From contig NC_081338.1 in assembly GCF_022539665.2 (NCBI RefSeq), forward strand, positions 5,021,679 to 5,085,678: a DNA stretch of 64,000 nt, in the 5' to 3' direction. Every line of letters starts with the position of its first letter. Position 1 is the stretch's first letter. Below, piece by piece: positions 63,656-64,000 of this stretch. Below the pieces are notes generated by a model. It did not search any database, had not been told where the DNA came from, and saw only the letters and a list, made by a program, of their open reading frames with translations. Both the position numbers and the translations under genes were made by a program. This DNA is from Daphnia carinata (Eukaryota > Arthropoda > Branchiopoda > Diplostraca > Daphniidae).

Positions 63656-64000
63656 ATTGTAGTTATGAATCTCAAATACATTCTGATATAATAAGTGTAT
63701 TGTTCAGTTTGTACATTCGGAAGATTTCTTTAAAACAAGACTATTTAAAGGCAATAAAGTACAGCTTCCAGAGAGTAATGCTAGTAGCTGCAACACATAT
63801 GGTGCAATGAAGAGTCTTACGTTTGTTATCATCTCTTCGTACAAGAACTATTGGACTGGAAGTAGTTAATCTATTTACTGGCAATTTTGCCAATCTCTTG
63901 GTATCCATTTCAACCTAATAGGATTCATGTATTGGTCAGAATCATTGGAAAGCAGGTAACAAACTGTGGGAACTCACCTGATATTTACAGCAAGGATCAA
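63656..64000. other. 3' flank of DHRS7B-like gene
   Basis: Short AT-rich flank to the window edge. No gene seen. Confidence 0.4.

Overview
This is eukaryotic nuclear DNA from an arthropod, most likely a cladoceran crustacean of the Daphnia type. That is inference from short GT-AG introns (mostly 55-75 bases), dense gene packing on both strands, AT-rich spacers, and tandem families of CYP2-clan P450s and GMC oxidoreductases. No operon, phage, CRISPR or rRNA signal was seen. The gene models are hand-spliced by reading exons, checking GT/AG sites and keeping the codon phase across every junction; most close exactly to a family-typical length.

Layout. 1-1975 (+): 3' part of a high-affinity choline transporter. 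2.7-8.0 kb (+): two tandem CYP2-clan P450 genes with ten exons of identical lengths. 8.9-12.8 kb: a cluster of small secreted proteins, made up of two basic peptide precursors (+), a secreted short-chain collagen (-) and an 80-residue Gly/Arg-rich peptide (-). 13.7-16.6 kb (-): animal haem peroxidase. 17.3-18.7 kb (-): ribonuclease H1, divergent from ribosomal protein eS7 (19.4-20.0 kb, +). 20.3-22.0 kb (-): cathepsin D-like aspartic protease. 22.7-23.0 kb (+): a 90-residue eight-cysteine secreted peptide whose cysteine spacing fits the macin antimicrobial family. 24.4-26.4 kb (-): CDP-diacylglycerol synthase, divergent from oxysterol-binding protein (27.6-30.7 kb, +).

32.1-50.9 kb (+): four GMC (FAD) oxidoreductases, three close together and a divergent fourth after a 5.3 kb gene-poor stretch. 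51.0-53.9 kb (-): long-form RNase Z (ELAC2), tail to tail with the fourth GMC gene. 54.3-55.4 kb (+): ALYREF-type mRNA export adaptor. 55.7-57.1 kb (-): unrecognised 377-residue protein. 57.9-61.2 kb (-): large secreted C-type-lectin-like protein. 62.0-63.7 kb (+): DHRS7B-like reductase.

Housekeeping genes (eS7, RNase H1, RNase Z, ALYREF, CDP-DAG synthase, OSBP) alternate with fast-evolving secreted or detoxification genes. The most novel material is the set of small secreted peptides at 8.9-12.8 kb and 22.7-23.0 kb. Together with the peroxidase, lectin and collagen they look like a defence or cuticle repertoire, although their function is inferred from architecture only.
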